A stretch of 64,000 nt of DNA from Liolophura sinensis (lineage: Eukaryota > Mollusca > Polyplacophora > Chitonida > Chitonidae). The stretch covers positions 26,448 to 90,447 of the forward strand of contig NW_027018081.1 of assembly GCF_032854445.1 (NCBI RefSeq), in the 5' to 3' direction. Under the pieces are notes generated by a model that was given only the letters and a program-made list of their open reading frames with translations, was not told the DNA's origin and did not search any database. Positions 47,761 through 61,407 of this stretch are shown piece by piece. How positions within the stretch are numbered: the stretch's first letter is position 1; every line of letters starts with the position of its first letter. Both the position numbers and the translations under genes were made by a program.

Positions 47761-49875
47761 ATGTGGGTGAGTGTTTAGTTGTACTTTTTACAGCAGACTG
47801 TATCAAGTACCTTGTGTTTTTTATGTACAAATGGTGTGGTTTTTCTACACGTAGATAAAGACATTGAGATTGTCTTGGACTTAGAAGTAAGACAATTGCT
47901 GGGTGAGTTAAATGGGCTTGGCCCAAAGATTTCAGGTCTTCTGGGCTACCGAAGGGCACATAACTTATAGTCAAAAGTTGAATATAGTAATGACCAGTCG
48001 CGATTGTACAGAGTACAGTGTAGCCGATTTCAATTAACAAAAAGACCAGGTAAAAATGCAAAAGTGGAAAAACTGTTCCAGTGCTGCTGGTAAGAGGCTA
48101 ATCCGACGTATTTTGTGACGAGAAATCGAATTGTGCAAACCGCATTGCTCTCCGACCAATACTTTTGGCTGTAGTGACAATTGAATGATCATTTATGCCA
48201 TAACCACTTGCACAGCAACGGCTCTTACTCCATGGAAACCAGGGAAATTTGCAATTTTTCAACAGCTGCCGATGCCTGGCTCAATTCCGCATCTTTTGGC
48301 ACCTTACTGAAGTGGGTCAGTGTTCAGTTGTACTTTTTACAGCAGACTGTATCAAGTACCTTGTGTTTTTCAGGTACAAATGGTCTGGTTTTTCTACACG
48401 TAGATAAAGACATTGAGATTGTCTTGCACTTAGAAGTAAGGCAATGGCTGGGTGAGTTAAATGGCTTAGCCCAAAGATTTGACGTCTTCTGGGCTACCGA
48501 AGGGCACATAACTTATAGTCAAAAGTTGAATATAGTAATGACCAGTCGCGATTGTACAGAGTACAGTGTAGCCGATTTCAATTAACAAAAAGACCAGGCA
48601 AAAAGGCAAAAGTGGAAAAATTGTTCCAGTGCTGCTGGTAAGAGGCTAATCCGACGTATTTTGTGACGAGAAATCGAATGGTGCAAACCGCGTTGCTCCC
48701 CGACCAATACTTTTGGCTGTAGTGACAATTGAATGATCATTTATGTCATAATCACGTGCCCAGCAACGGCTCTTACTCCATGGAAACCAGGGAAATTTGC
48801 AATTTTTCAACAGCAGCCGATGCCTGGCCCAATTCCGCATCTTTTGGCACCTTATAAATGTGGGTCAGTGTTTAGTTGTACTTTTTACAGCAGACTGTAT
48901 CAAGTACCTTGTGTTTTTTATTTACAAATGGTCTGGTTTTTCTACACGTAGATAAAGATATTGAGATTGTCTTGCACTTAGAAGTAAGGCAATTGCTGGG
49001 TGAGTTAAATGGGCTTAGCCCAAAGATTTGACGTCTTCTGGGCTACCGAAGGGCACATAACTTATAGTCAAAAGTTGAATATAGTAATGACCAGTCGCGA
49101 TTGTACAGAGTACAGTGTAGCCGATTTCAATTAACAAAAAGACCAGGTAAAAATGCAAAAGTGGAAAAACTGTTCCAGTGCTGCTGGTAAGAGGCTAATC
49201 CGACGTATTTTGTGACGAGAAATCGAATTGTGCAAACCGCGTTTCTCTCCGACCAATACTTTTGGCTGTAGTGACAATTGAATGATCATTTATGCCATAA
49301 CCACGTGCACAGCAACGGCTCTTACTCCATGGAAACCAGGGATATTTGCAATTTTTCAACAGCTGCCGATGCCTGGCTCAATTCCGCATCTTTTGGCACC
49401 TTACTGAAGTGGGTCAGTGTTCAGTTGTACTTTTTACAGCAGACTGTATCAAGTACCTTGTGTTTTTCACGTACAAATGGTGTGGTTTTTCTACACGTAG
49501 ATAAAGACATTGAGATTGTCTTGCACTTAGAAGTAAGGCAATTGCTGGGTGAGTTAAATGGGCTTGGCCCAAAGATTTCAGGTCTTCTGGGCTACCGAAG
49601 GGCACATAACTTATAGTCAAAAGTTGAATATAGTAATGACCAGTCACGATTGTACAGAGTACAGTGTAGCCGATTTCAATTAACAAAAAGACCAGGTAAA
49701 AATGCAAAAGTGGAAAAACTGTTCCAGTGCTGCTGGTAAGAGGCTAATCCGACGTATTTTGTGACGAGAAATCGAATTGTGCAAACCGCGTTGCTCTCCG
49801 ACCAATACTTTTGGCTGTAGTGACAATTGAATGATCATTTATGCCATAACCACGTGCACAGCAACGGCTCTTACT
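47682..49875 (+). repeat. Four-monomer unit W-X-T-U, copy 1 (monomers 87-90)
   Basis: Anchors are at 47682, 48230, 48778 and 49327. T is preceded by GTTGCTCCCCGACC and has CAGCAGCCGATG and AAGATATTG. U is preceded by GCGTTTCTCTCC and ATAACCACGTGCAC. The block repeats immediately downstream at +2,194 to +2,195 bp. Confidence 0.87.
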
Positions 49876-52070
49876 CCATGGAAACCAGGGATATTTGCAA
49901 TTCGTCAACAGCTGCCGATGCCTGGCCCAATTCCGCATCTTTTGGCACCTTATAAATGTGGGTGAGTGTTTAGTTGTACTTTTTACAGCAGACTGTATCA
50001 AGTACCTTGTGTTTTTATGTACAAATGGTCTGGTTTTTCTACACGTAGATAAAGACATTGAGATTGTCTTGGACTTAGAAGTAAGACAATTGCTGGGTGA
50101 GTTAAATGGGCTTGGCCCAAAGATTTCAGGTCTTCTGGGCTACCGAAGGGCACATAACTTATAGTCAAAAGTTGAATATAGTAATGACCAGTCGCGATTG
50201 TACAGAGTACAGTGTAGCCGATTTCAATTAACAAAAAGACCAGGTAAAAATGCAAAAGTGGAAAAACTGTTCCAGTGCTGCTGGTAAGAGGCTAATCCGA
50301 CGTATTTTGTGACGAGAAATCGAATTGTGCAAACCGCATTGCTCTCCGACCAATACTTTTGGCTATAGTGACAATTGAATGATCATTTATGCCATAACCA
50401 CGTGCACAGCAACGGCTCTTACTCCATGGAAACCAGGGAAATTTGCAATTTTTCAACAGCTGCCGATGCCTGGCTCAATTCCGCATCTTTTGGCACCTTA
50501 CTGAAGTGGGTCAGTGTTCAGTTGTACTTTTTACAGCAGACTGTATCAAGTACCTTGTGTTTTTCACGTACAAATGGTCTGGTTTTTCTACACGTAGATA
50601 AAGACATTGAGATTGTCTTGCACTTAGAAGTAAGGCAATGGCTGGGTGAGTTAAATGGGCTTAGCCCAAAGATTTGACGTCTTCTGGGCTACCGAAGGGC
50701 ACATAACTTATAGTCAAAAGTTGAATATAGTAATGACCAGTCGCGATTGTACAGAGTACAGTGTAGCCGATTTCAATTAACAAAAAGACCAGGCTAAAAT
50801 GCAAAAGTGGAAAAATTGTTCCAGTGCTGCTGGTAAGAGGCTAATCCGACGTATTTTGTGACGAGAAATCGAATGGTGCAAACCGCGTTGCTCCCCGACC
50901 AATACTTTTGGCTGTAGTGACAATTGAATGATCATTTATGTCATAATCACGTGCCCAGCAACGGCTCTTACTCCATGGAAACCAGGGAAATTTGCAATTT
51001 TTCAACAGCAGCCGATGCCTGGCCCAATTCCGCATCTTTTGGCACCTTATAAATGTGGGTCAGTGTTTAGTTGTACTTTTTACAGCAGACTGTATCAAGT
51101 ACCTTGTGTTTTTTATTTACAAATGGTGTGGTTTTTCTACACGTAGATAAAGATATTGAGATTGTCTTGCACTTAGAAGTAAGGCAATTGCTGGGTGAGT
51201 TAAATGGGCTTAGCCCAAAGATTTGACGTCTTCTGGGCTACCGAAGGGCACATAACTTATAGTCAAAAGTTGAATATAGTAATGACCAGTCGCGATTGTA
51301 CAGAGTACAGTGTAGCCGATTTCAATTAACAAAAAGACCAGGTAAAAATGCAAAAGTGGAAAAACTGTTCCAGTGCTGCTGGAAAGAGGCTAATCCGACG
51401 TATTTTGTGACGAGAAATCGAATTGTGCAAACCGCGTTTCTCTCCGACCAATACTTTTGGCTGTAGTGACAATTGAATGATCATTTATGCCATAACCACG
51501 TGCACAGCAACGGCTCTTACTCCATGGAAACCAGGGATATTTGCAATTTTTCAACAGCTGCCGATGCCTGGCTCAATTCCGCATCTTTTGGCACCTTACT
51601 GAAGTGGGTCAGTGTTCAGTTGTACTTTTTACAGCAGACTGTATCAAGTACCTTGTGTTTTTCACGTACAAATGGTGTGGTTTTTCTACACGTAGATAAA
51701 GACATTGAGATTGTCTTGCACTTAGAAGTAAGGCAATTGCTGGGTGAGTTAAATGGGCTTAGCCCAAAGATTTCAGGTCTTCTGGGCTACCGAAGGGCAC
51801 ATAACTTATAGTCAAAAGTTGAATATAGTAATGACCAGTCGCGATTGTACAGAGTACAGTGTAGCCGATTTCAATTAAGAAAAAGACCATCCAAAAATGC
51901 AAATGTGGAAAAACTGTTCCAGTGCTGCTAGTAAGAGTCTAATCCGACGTATTTTGTGACGAGAAATCGAATTGTGCAAACCGCGTTGCTCTCCGACCTA
52001 TACTTTTGGCTGTAGCGACAATTCAATGATCATTGATGTCACAATCACGTGCCCAGCAACGGCTCTTACT
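49876..52070 (+). repeat. Four-monomer unit W-X-T-U, copy 2 (monomers 91-94)
   Basis: Anchors are at 49876, 50424, 50973 and 51522. It is in tandem with the preceding block. Its U is preceded by GCTGGAAAGAGG, a change shared with later U units (55367, 57564) but not with the first U (49327). This orders the copies: the later TU pairs derive from this lineage. Confidence 0.87.
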
Positions 52071-54816
52071 CCATGGAAACCAGGGATATTTGCAATTTTT
52101 TAACAGCTTCCGATGCCTGGCCCAATTCCGCATCTTTTGGCACCTTATAAATGTGGGTCAGTGTTTAGTTGTACTTTTTACAGCAGACTGTAAAAAGTAC
52201 CTTGTGTTTTTTTATGTACAAATGGTGTGGTTTTTCTACACTTAGATAAAGACATTGAGATTGTCTTGGACTTAGAAGTAAGACAATGGCTGGGTGAGTT
52301 AAATGGGCTTAGCCCAAAGATTTCAGGTCTTCTGGGCTACCGAAGGGCACATAACTTATAGTCAAAAGTTGAATATAGTAATGACCAGTCGCGATTGTAC
52401 AGAGTACAGTGTAGCCGATTTCAATTAACAAAAAAACCAGGTAAAAATGCAAAAGTGGAAAAACTGTTCCAGTGCTGCTGGTAAGAGTCCAATCCGACGT
52501 ATTTTGTAACGAGAAATCGAATGGTGCAAACCGCGTTGCTCTCCGACCAATACTTTTGGCTGTAGTTACAATTGAATGATCATTTATGTCATAATCACGT
52601 GCCCAGCAACGGCTCTTACTCCATGGAAACCAGGGAAATTTGCAATTTTTCAACAGCTGCCGATGCCTGGCTCAATTCCGCATCTTTTGGCACCTTACTG
52701 AAGTGGGTCAGTGTTCAGTTGTACTTTTTACAGCAGACTGTATCAAGTACCTTGTGTTTTTCATGTACAAATGGTCTGGTTTTTCTACACGTAGATAAAG
52801 ACATTGAGATTGTCTTGCACTTAGAAGTAAGGCAATTGCTGGGTGAGTTAAATGGGCTTAGCCCAAAAATTTCAAGTCTTCTGGGCTACCGAAGGGCACA
52901 TAACTTATAGTCAAAAGTTGAATATAGTAATGACCAGTCGCGATTGTACAGAGTACAGTGTAGCCGATTTCAATTAACAAAAAGACCAGGCAAAAATGCA
53001 AAAGTGGAAAAACTGTTCCAGTGCTGCTGGTAAGAGGCTAATCCGACGTATTTTGTGACGAGAAATCAAATGGTGCAAACCGCGTTGCTCTCCGACCAAT
53101 ACTTTTGGCTGTAGTGACAATTTAATGATTATTTATGTCATAATCACGTGCCCAGCAACGGCTCTTACTCCATGGAAACCAGGGAAATTTGCAATTTTTC
53201 GACAGCTGCCGATGCCTGGCTCAATTCCGAATCTTTTGGCACCTTACTGAAGTGGGTCAGTGTTCAGTTGTACTTTTTACAGCAGACTGTATCAAGTACC
53301 TTGTGTTTTTCACGTACAAATGGTGTGGTTTTTCTACACGTAGATAAAGACATTGAGATTGTCTTGCACTTAGAAGTAAGGCAATTGCTGGGTGAGTTAA
53401 ATGGGCTTAGCCCATAGATTTGACGTCTTCTGGGCTACCGAAGGGCACATAACATATAGTAAAAAGTTGAATATAGTAATGACCAGTCGCAATGGTACAT
53501 AGTACATTGTAGCCGATTTCAATTAACAAAAAGACCAGGCAAAAGTGCAAAATTGGAAAAACTGTTCCAGTGCTGCTGTTAAGAGGCTAATCCGACGTAT
53601 TTTGTGACGAGAAATCGAATGGTGCAAACCGCGTTGCTCTCCGACCAATACTTTTGGCTGTAGTGACAATTGAATGATCATTGATGTCATAATCACGTGC
53701 CCAGCAACGGCTCTTACTCCATGGAAACCAGGGAAATTTGCAATTTTTCAACAGCTGCCGATGCCTGGCCCAATTCCGCATCTTTTGGCACCTTATAAAT
53801 GTGGGTCAGTGTTTAGTTGTACTTTTTACAGCAGACTGTATCAAGTACCTTGTGTTTTTTATTTACAAATGGTGTGGTTTTTCTACACGTAGATAAAGAC
53901 ATTGAGATTGTCTTGCACTTAGAAGTAAGGCAATTGCTGGGTGAGTTAAATGGGCTTAGCCCAAAGATTTGACGTCTTCTGGGCTACCGAAGGGCACATA
54001 ACTTATAGTCAAAAGTTGAATATAGTAATGACCAGTCGCGATTGTACAGAGTACAGTGTAGCCGATTTCAATTAACAAAAAGACCAGGCAAAAATGCAAA
54101 AGTGGAAAAACTGTTCCAGTGCTGCTAGTAAGAGGCTAATCCGACGTATTTTGTGACGAGAAATCGAATGGTGGAATCCGCGTTGTTCTCCGACCAATAC
54201 ATTTGGCTGTAGCGACAATTGAATGATCATTGATGCCATAATCAGGTGCCCAGCAACGGCTCTTACTCCATGGAAACCAGGGATATTTGCAATTTTTCAA
54301 CAGCTGCCGATGCCTGGCTCAATTCCGCATCTTTTGGCACCTTACTGAAGTGGGTCAGTGTTCAGTTGTACTTTTTACAGCAGACTGTATCGAGTACCTT
54401 GTGTTTTTCACGTACAAATGGTGTGGTTTTTCTACACGTAGATAAAGACATTGACATTGTCTTGCACTTAGAAGTAAGGCAATTGCTGGGTGAGTTAAAT
54501 GGGCTTAGCCCAAAGATTTCAGGTCTTCTGGGCTACCGAAGGGCACATAACTTATAGTCAAAAGTTGAATATAGTAATGACCAGTCGCGATTGTACAGAG
54601 TACAGTGTAGCCGATTTCAATTAACAAAAAGACCAGGCAAAAATGCAAATGTGGAAAAACTGTTCCAGTGCTGCTGGTAAGAGGCTAATCCGACGTATTT
54701 TGTGACGAGAAATCGAATGGTGCAAACCGCGTTGCTCCCCGACCAATACTTTTGGCTGTAGTGACAATTGAATGATCATTTATGTCATAATCACGTGCCC
54801 AGCAACGGCTCTTACT
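52071..54816 (+). repeat. Monomers 95-99: V-O-P-Q-R
   Basis: Anchors are at 52071, 52621, 53170, 53719 and 54268. V has ATGTCACAATC upstream of its anchor, CAGCTTCCGATG, CTGTAAAAAGTACC and CACTTAGATA; it is preceded by GAATTGTGC and CCTATAC. O-P-Q-R match 35052-37247 at about 17.57 kb (32 monomers). This O has AAAAATTTCAAGTC, a change shared with the O at 58662. Confidence 0.88.
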
Positions 54817-57014
54817 CCATGGAAACCAGGGAAATTTGCAATTTTTCAACAGCAGCCGATGCCTGGCCCAATTCCGCATCTTTTGGCACCTTATAAATGT
54901 GGGTCAGTGTTTAGTTGTACTTTTTACAGCAGACTGTATCAAGTACCTTGTGTTTTTTATTTACAAATGGTGTGGTTTTTCTACACGTAGATAAAGATAT
55001 TGAGATTGTCTTGCACTTAGAAGTAAGGCAATTGCTGGGTGAGTTAAATGGGCTTAGCCCAAAGATTTGACGTCTTCTGGGCTACCGAAGGGCACATAAC
55101 TTATAGTCAAAAGTTGAATATAGTAATGACCAGTCGCGATTGTACAGAGTACAGTGTAGCCGATTTCAATTAACAAAAAGACCAGGTAAAAATGCAAAAG
55201 TGGAAAAACTGTTCCAGTGCTGCTGGAAAGAGGCTAATCCGACGTATTTTTGTGACGAGAAATCGAATTGTGCAAACCGCGTTTCTCTCCGACCAATACT
55301 TTTGGCTGTAGTGACAATTGAATGATCATTTATGCCATAACCACGTGCACAGCAACGGCTCTTACTCCATGGAAACCAGGGATATTTGCAATTTTTCAAC
55401 AGCTGCCGATGCCTGGCTCAATTCCGCATCTTTTGGCACCTTACTGAAGTGGGTCAGTGTTCAGTTGTACTTTTTACAGCAGACTGTATCAAGTACCTTG
55501 TGTTTTTCACGTACAAATGGTGTGGTTTTTCTACACGTAGATAAAGACATTGAGATTGTCTTGCACTTAGAAGTAAGGCAATTGCTGGGTGAGTTAAATG
55601 GGCTTAGCCCAAAGATTTCAGGTCTTCTGGGCTACCGAAGGGCACATAACTTATAGTCAAAAGTTGAATATAGTAATGACCAGTCGCGATTGTACAGAGT
55701 ACAGTGTAGCCGATTTCAATTAAGAAAAAGACCAGGCAAAAATGCAAATGTGGAAAAACTGTTCCAGTGCTGCTAGTAAGAGTCTAATCCGACGTATTTT
55801 GTGACGAGAAATCGAATTGTGCAAACCGCGTTGCTCTCCGACCTATACTTTTGGCTGTAGCGACAATTCAATGATCATTGATGTCACAATCACGTGCCCA
55901 GCAACGGCTCTTACTCCATGGAAACCAGGGATATTTGCAATTTTTTAACAGCTTCCGATGCCTGGCCCAATTCCGCATCTTTTGGCACCTTATAAATGTG
56001 GGTCAGTGTTTAGTTGTACTTTTTACAGCAGACTGTAAAAAGTACCTTGTGTTTTTTTATGTACAAATGGTGTGGTTTTTCTACACTTAGATAAAGACAT
56101 TGAGATTGTCTTGGACTTAGAAGTAAGACAATGGCTGGGTGAGTTAAATGGGCTTAGCCCAAAGATTTCAGGTCTTCTGGGCTACCGAAGGGCACATAAC
56201 TTATAGTCAAAAGTTGAATATAGTAATGACCAGTCGCGATTGTACAGAGTACAGTGTAGCCGATTTCAATTAACAAAAAAACCAGGTAAAAATGCAAAAG
56301 TGGAAAAACTGTTCCAGTGCTGCTGGTAAGAGTCCAATCCGACGTATTTTGTAACGAGAAATCGAATGGTGCAAACCGCGTTGCTCTCCGACCAATACTT
56401 TTGGCTGTAGTTACAATTGAATGATCATTTATGTCATAATCACGTGCCCAGCAACGGCTCTTACTCCATGGAAACCAGGGAAATTTGCAATTTTTCAACA
56501 GCTGCCGATGCCTGGCTCAATTCCGCATCTTTTGGCACCTTACTGAAGTGGGTCAGTGTTCAGTTGTACTTTTTACAGCAGACTGTATCGAGTACCTTGT
56601 GTTTTTCACGTACAAATGGTGTGGTTTTTCTACACGTAGATAGAGACATTGACATTGTCTTGCACTTAGAAGTAAGGCAATTGCTGGGTGAGTTAAATGG
56701 GCTTAGCCCAAAGATTTCAGGTCTTCTGGGCTACCGAAGGGCACATAACTTATAGTCAAAAGTTGAATATAGTAATGACCAGTCGCGATTGTACAGAGTA
56801 CAGTGTAGCCGATTTCAATTAACAAAAAGACCAGGCAAAAATGCAAATGTGGAAAAACTGTTCCAGTGCTGCTGGTAAGAGGCTAATCCGACGTATTTTG
56901 TGACGAGAAATCGAATGGTGCAAACCGCGTTGCTCCCCGACCAATACTTTTGGCTGTAGTGACAATTGAATGATCATTTATGTCATAATCACGTGCCCAG
57001 CAACGGCTCTTACT
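54817..57014 (+). repeat. Monomers 100-103: T-U-V-(O/R fusion)
   Basis: Anchors are at 54817, 55367, 55916 and 56466. The last unit starts as O (upstream GAGTCC, GTAACGAG, GTTACAATTG, and GGAAATTT after the anchor). It ends as R (GTATCGAGTACC, GACATTGACATTG) and is followed by T, just as the true R at 54268 is. The switch lies between 56482 and 56590. Confidence 0.9.
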
Positions 57015-59209
57015 CCATGGAAACCAGGGAAATTTGCAATTTTTCAACAGCAGCCGATGCCTGGCCCAATTCCGCATCTTTTGGCACCTTATAAATGTGG
57101 GTCAGTGTTTAGTTGTACTTTTTACAGCAGACTGTATCAAGTACCTTGTGTTTTTTATTTACAAATGGTGTGGTTTTTCTACACGTAGATAAAGATATTG
57201 AGATTGTCTTGCACTTAGAAGTAAGGCAATTGCTGGGTGAGTTAAATGGGCTTAGCCCAAAGATTTGACGTCTTCTGGGCTACCGAAGGGCACATAACTT
57301 ATAGTCAAAAGTTGAATATAGTAATGACCAGTCGCGATTGTACAGAGTACAGTGTAGCCGATTTCAATTAACAAAAAGACCAGGTAAAAATGCAAAAGTG
57401 GAAAAACTGTTCCAGTGCTGCTGGAAAGAGGCTAATCCGACGTATTTTGTGACGAGAAATCGAATTGTGCAAACCGCGTTTCTCTCCGACCAATACTTTT
57501 GGCTGTAGTGACAATTGAATGATCATTTATGCCATAACCACGTGCACAGCAACGGCTCTTACTCCATGGAAACCAGGGATATTTGCAATTTTTCAACAGC
57601 TGCCGATGCCTGGCTCAATTCCGCATCTTTTGGCACCTTACTGAAGTGGGTCAGTGTTCAGTTGTACTTTTTACAGCAGACTGTATCAAGTACCTTGTGT
57701 TTTTCACGTACAAATGGTGTGGTTTTTCTACACGTAGATAAAGACATTGAGATTGTCTTGCACTTAGAAGTAAGGCAATTGCTGGGTGAGTTAAATGGGC
57801 TTAGCCCAAAGATTTCAGGTCTTCTGGGCTACCGAAGGGCACATAACTTATAGTCAAAAGTTGAATATAGTAATGACCAGTCGCGATTGTACAGAGTACA
57901 GTGTAGCCGATTTCAATTAAGAAAAAGACCAGGCAAAAATGCAAATGTGGAAAAACTGTTCCAGTGCTGCTAGTAAGAGTCTAATCCGACGTATTTTGTG
58001 ACGAGAAATCGAATTGTGCAAACCGCGTTGCTCTCCGACCTATACTTTTGGCTGTAGCGACAATTCAATGATCATTGATGTCACAATCACGTGCCCAGCA
58101 ACGGCTCTTACTCCATGGAAACCAGGGATATTTGCAATTTTTTAACAGCTTCCGATGCCTGGCCCAATTCCGCATCTTTTGGCACCTTATAAATGTGGGT
58201 CAGTGTTTAGTTGTACTTTTTACAGCAGACTGTAAAAAGTACCTTGTGTTTTTTTATGTACAAATGGTGTGGTTTTTCTACACTTAGATAAAGACATTGA
58301 GATTGTCTTGGACTTAGAAGTAAGACAATGGCTGGGTGAGTTAAATGGGCTTAGCCCAAAGATTTCAGGTCTTCTGGGCTACCGAAGGGCACATAACTTA
58401 TAGTCAAAAGTTGAATATAGTAATGACCAGTCGCGATTGTACAGAGTACAGTGTAGCCGATTTCAATTAACAAAAAAACAGGTAAAAATGCAAAAGTGGA
58501 AAAACTGTTCCAGTGCTGCTGGTAAGAGTCCAATCCGACGTATTTTGTAACGAGAAATCGAATGGTGCAAACCGCGTTGCTCTCCGACCAATACTTTTGG
58601 CTGTAGTTACAATTGAATGATCATTTATGTCATAATCACGTGCCCAGCAACGGCTCTTACTCCATGGAAACCAGGGAAATTTGCAATTTTTCAACAGCTG
58701 CCGATGCCTGGCTCAATCCGCATCTTTTGGCACCTTACTGAAGTGGGTCAGTGTTCAGTTGTACTTTTTACAGCAGACTGTATCAAGTACCTTGTGTTTT
58801 TCATGTACAAATGGTCTGGTTTTTCTACACGTAGATAAAGACATTGAGATTGTCTTGCACTTAGAAGTAAGGCAATTGCTGGGTGAGTTAAATGGGCTTA
58901 GCCCAAAAATTTCAAGTCTTCTGGCTACCGAAGGGCACATAACTTATAGTCAAAAGTTGAATATAGTAATGACCAGTCGCGATTGTACAGAGTACAGTGT
59001 AGCCGATTTCAATTAACAAAAAGACCAGGCAAAAATGCAAAAGTGGAAAAACTGTTCCAGTGCTGCTGGTAAGAGGCTAATCCGACGTATTTTTGTGACG
59101 AGAAATCAAATGGTGCAAACCGCGTTGCTCTCCGACCAATACTTTTGGCTGTAGTGACAATTTAATGATTATTTATGTCATAATCACGTGCCCAGCAACG
59201 GCTCTTACT
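57015..59209 (+). repeat. Four-monomer unit T-U-V-O (monomers 104-107)
   Basis: Anchors are at 57015, 57564, 58113 and 58662. T, U and V match the preceding unit at +2,197 to +2,198 bp. O is intact here and leads into P, as it does at 52621. Extra single-base indels begin in this O unit, starting around 58.46 kb. Confidence 0.87.
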
Positions 59210-61407
59210 CCATGGAAACCAGGGAAATTTGCAATTTTTCGACAGCTGCCGATGCCCTGGCTCAATTCCGAATCTTTTGGCACCTTACTGAAGTGGGTCA
59301 GTGTTCAGTTGTACTTTTTACAGCAGACTGTATCAAGTACCTTGTGTTTTTCACGTACAAATGGTGTGGTTTTTCTACACGTAGATAAAGACATTGAGAT
59401 TGTCTTGCACTTAGAAGTAAGGCAATTGCTGGGTGAGTTAAATGGGGCTTAGCCCATAGATTAGACGTCTTCTGGGCTACCGAAGGGCACATAACATATA
59501 GTAAAAAGTTGAATATAGTAATGACCAGTCGCAATGGTACATAGTACATTGTAGCCGATTTCAATTAACAAAAAGACCAGGCAAAAGTGCAAAATTGGAA
59601 AAACTGTTCCAGTGCTGCTGTTAAGAGGCTAATCCGACGTATTTTGTGACGAGAAATCGAATGGTGCAAACCGCGTTGCTCTCCGACCAATACTTTTGGC
59701 TGTAGTGACAATTGAATGATCATTGATGTCATAATCACGTGCCCAGCAACGGCTCTTACTCCATGGAAACCAGGGAAATTTGCAATTTTTCAACAGCTGC
59801 CGATGCCTGGCCCAATTCCGCATCTTTTGGCACCTTATAAATGTGGGTCAGTGTTTAGTTGTACTTTTACAGCAGACTGTATCAAGTACCTTGTGTTTTT
59901 TATTTACAAATGGTGTGGTTTTTCTACACGTAGATAAAGACATTGAGATTGTCTTGCACTTAGAAGTAAGGCAATGCTGGGTGAGTTAAATGGGCTTAGC
60001 CCAAAGATTTGACGTCTTCTGGGCTACCGAAGGGCACATAACTTATAGTCAAAAGTTGAATATAGTAATGACCAGTCGCGATTGTACAGAGTACAGTGTA
60101 GCCGATTTCAATTAACAAAAAGACCAGCAAAAATGCAAAAGTGGAAAAACTGTTCAGTGCTGCTAGTAAGAGGCTAATCCGACGTATTTTTGTGACGAGA
60201 AATCGAATGGTGGAATCCGCGTTGTTCTCCGACCAATACATTTGGCTGTAGCGACAATTGAATGATCATTGATGCATAATCAGGTGCCCAGCAACGGCTC
60301 TTACTCCATGGAAACCAGGGATATTTGCAATTTTTCAACAGCTGCCGATGCCTGGCTCAATTCCGCATCTTTTGGCACCTTACTGAAGTGGGTCAGTGTT
60401 CAGTTGTGCTTTTTACAGCAGACTGTAATCGAGTACCTTGTGTTTTTCCACGTACAAATGGTGTGGTTTTTCTACACGTAGATAAAGACATTGACATTGT
60501 CTGCACTTAGAAGTAAGGCAATTGCTGGGTGAGTTAAATGGGCTTAGCCCAAAGATTTCAGGTCTTCTGGGCTACCGAAGGGCACATAACTTATAGTCAA
60601 AAGTTGAATATAGTAATGACCAGTCGCGATTGTACAGAGTACAGTGTAGCCGATTTCAATTAACAAAAAGACCAGGCAAAAAATGCAAATGTGGAAAAAC
60701 TGTTCCAGTGCTGCTGGTAAGAGCTAATCCGACGTATTTTGTGACGAGAAATCGAATGGTGCAAACCGCGTTGCTCTCCGACCAATACTTTTGGCTGTAG
60801 CGACAATTCAATGATCATTTATGTCATAATCACGTGCCCAGCAACGGCTCTTACTCCATGGAAACCATCGATTTTTGCAATTTTTTAACAGCTGCCGATG
60901 CCTGGCCCCAATTCCGCATCTTTTGGCACCTTATAAATGTGGGTCAGTGTTTAGTTGTACTTTTTACAGCAGACTGTATCAAGTACCTTGTGTTTTTCAT
61001 GTACAAATGGTCTGGTTTTTCTACACGTAGATAAAGACATTGAGATTGTCTTGCACTTAGAAGTAAGGCAATTGCTGGGTGAGTTAAATGGGCTTAGCCC
61101 AAAGATTTCAAGTCTTCTGGGCTACCGAAGGGCACATAACTTATAGTCAAAAGTTGGAATATAGTAATGACCAGTCGCGATTGTACAGAGTACAGTGTAG
61201 CCGATTTCAATTAACAAAAAGACCAGGCAAAAATGCAAAAGTGGAATAAACTGTTCCAGTGCTGCTGGTAAGACGCTAATCCGACGTATTTTGTGACGAG
61301 AAATCAAATGGTGCAAACCGCGTTGCTCTCCGACCAATACTTTTGGCTGTAGTGACAATTTAATGATTATTTATGTCATAATCACGTGCCCAGCAACGGC
61401 TCTTACT
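59210..61407 (+). repeat. Four-monomer unit P-Q-R-S1 (monomers 108-111)
   Basis: Anchors are at 59210, 59761, 60306 and 60856, so intervals drift between 545 and 552 bp because of scattered indels. The order and diagnostic bases match 35601-37796. S1 is followed directly by another P, as at 41091-41640. Confidence 0.85.
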
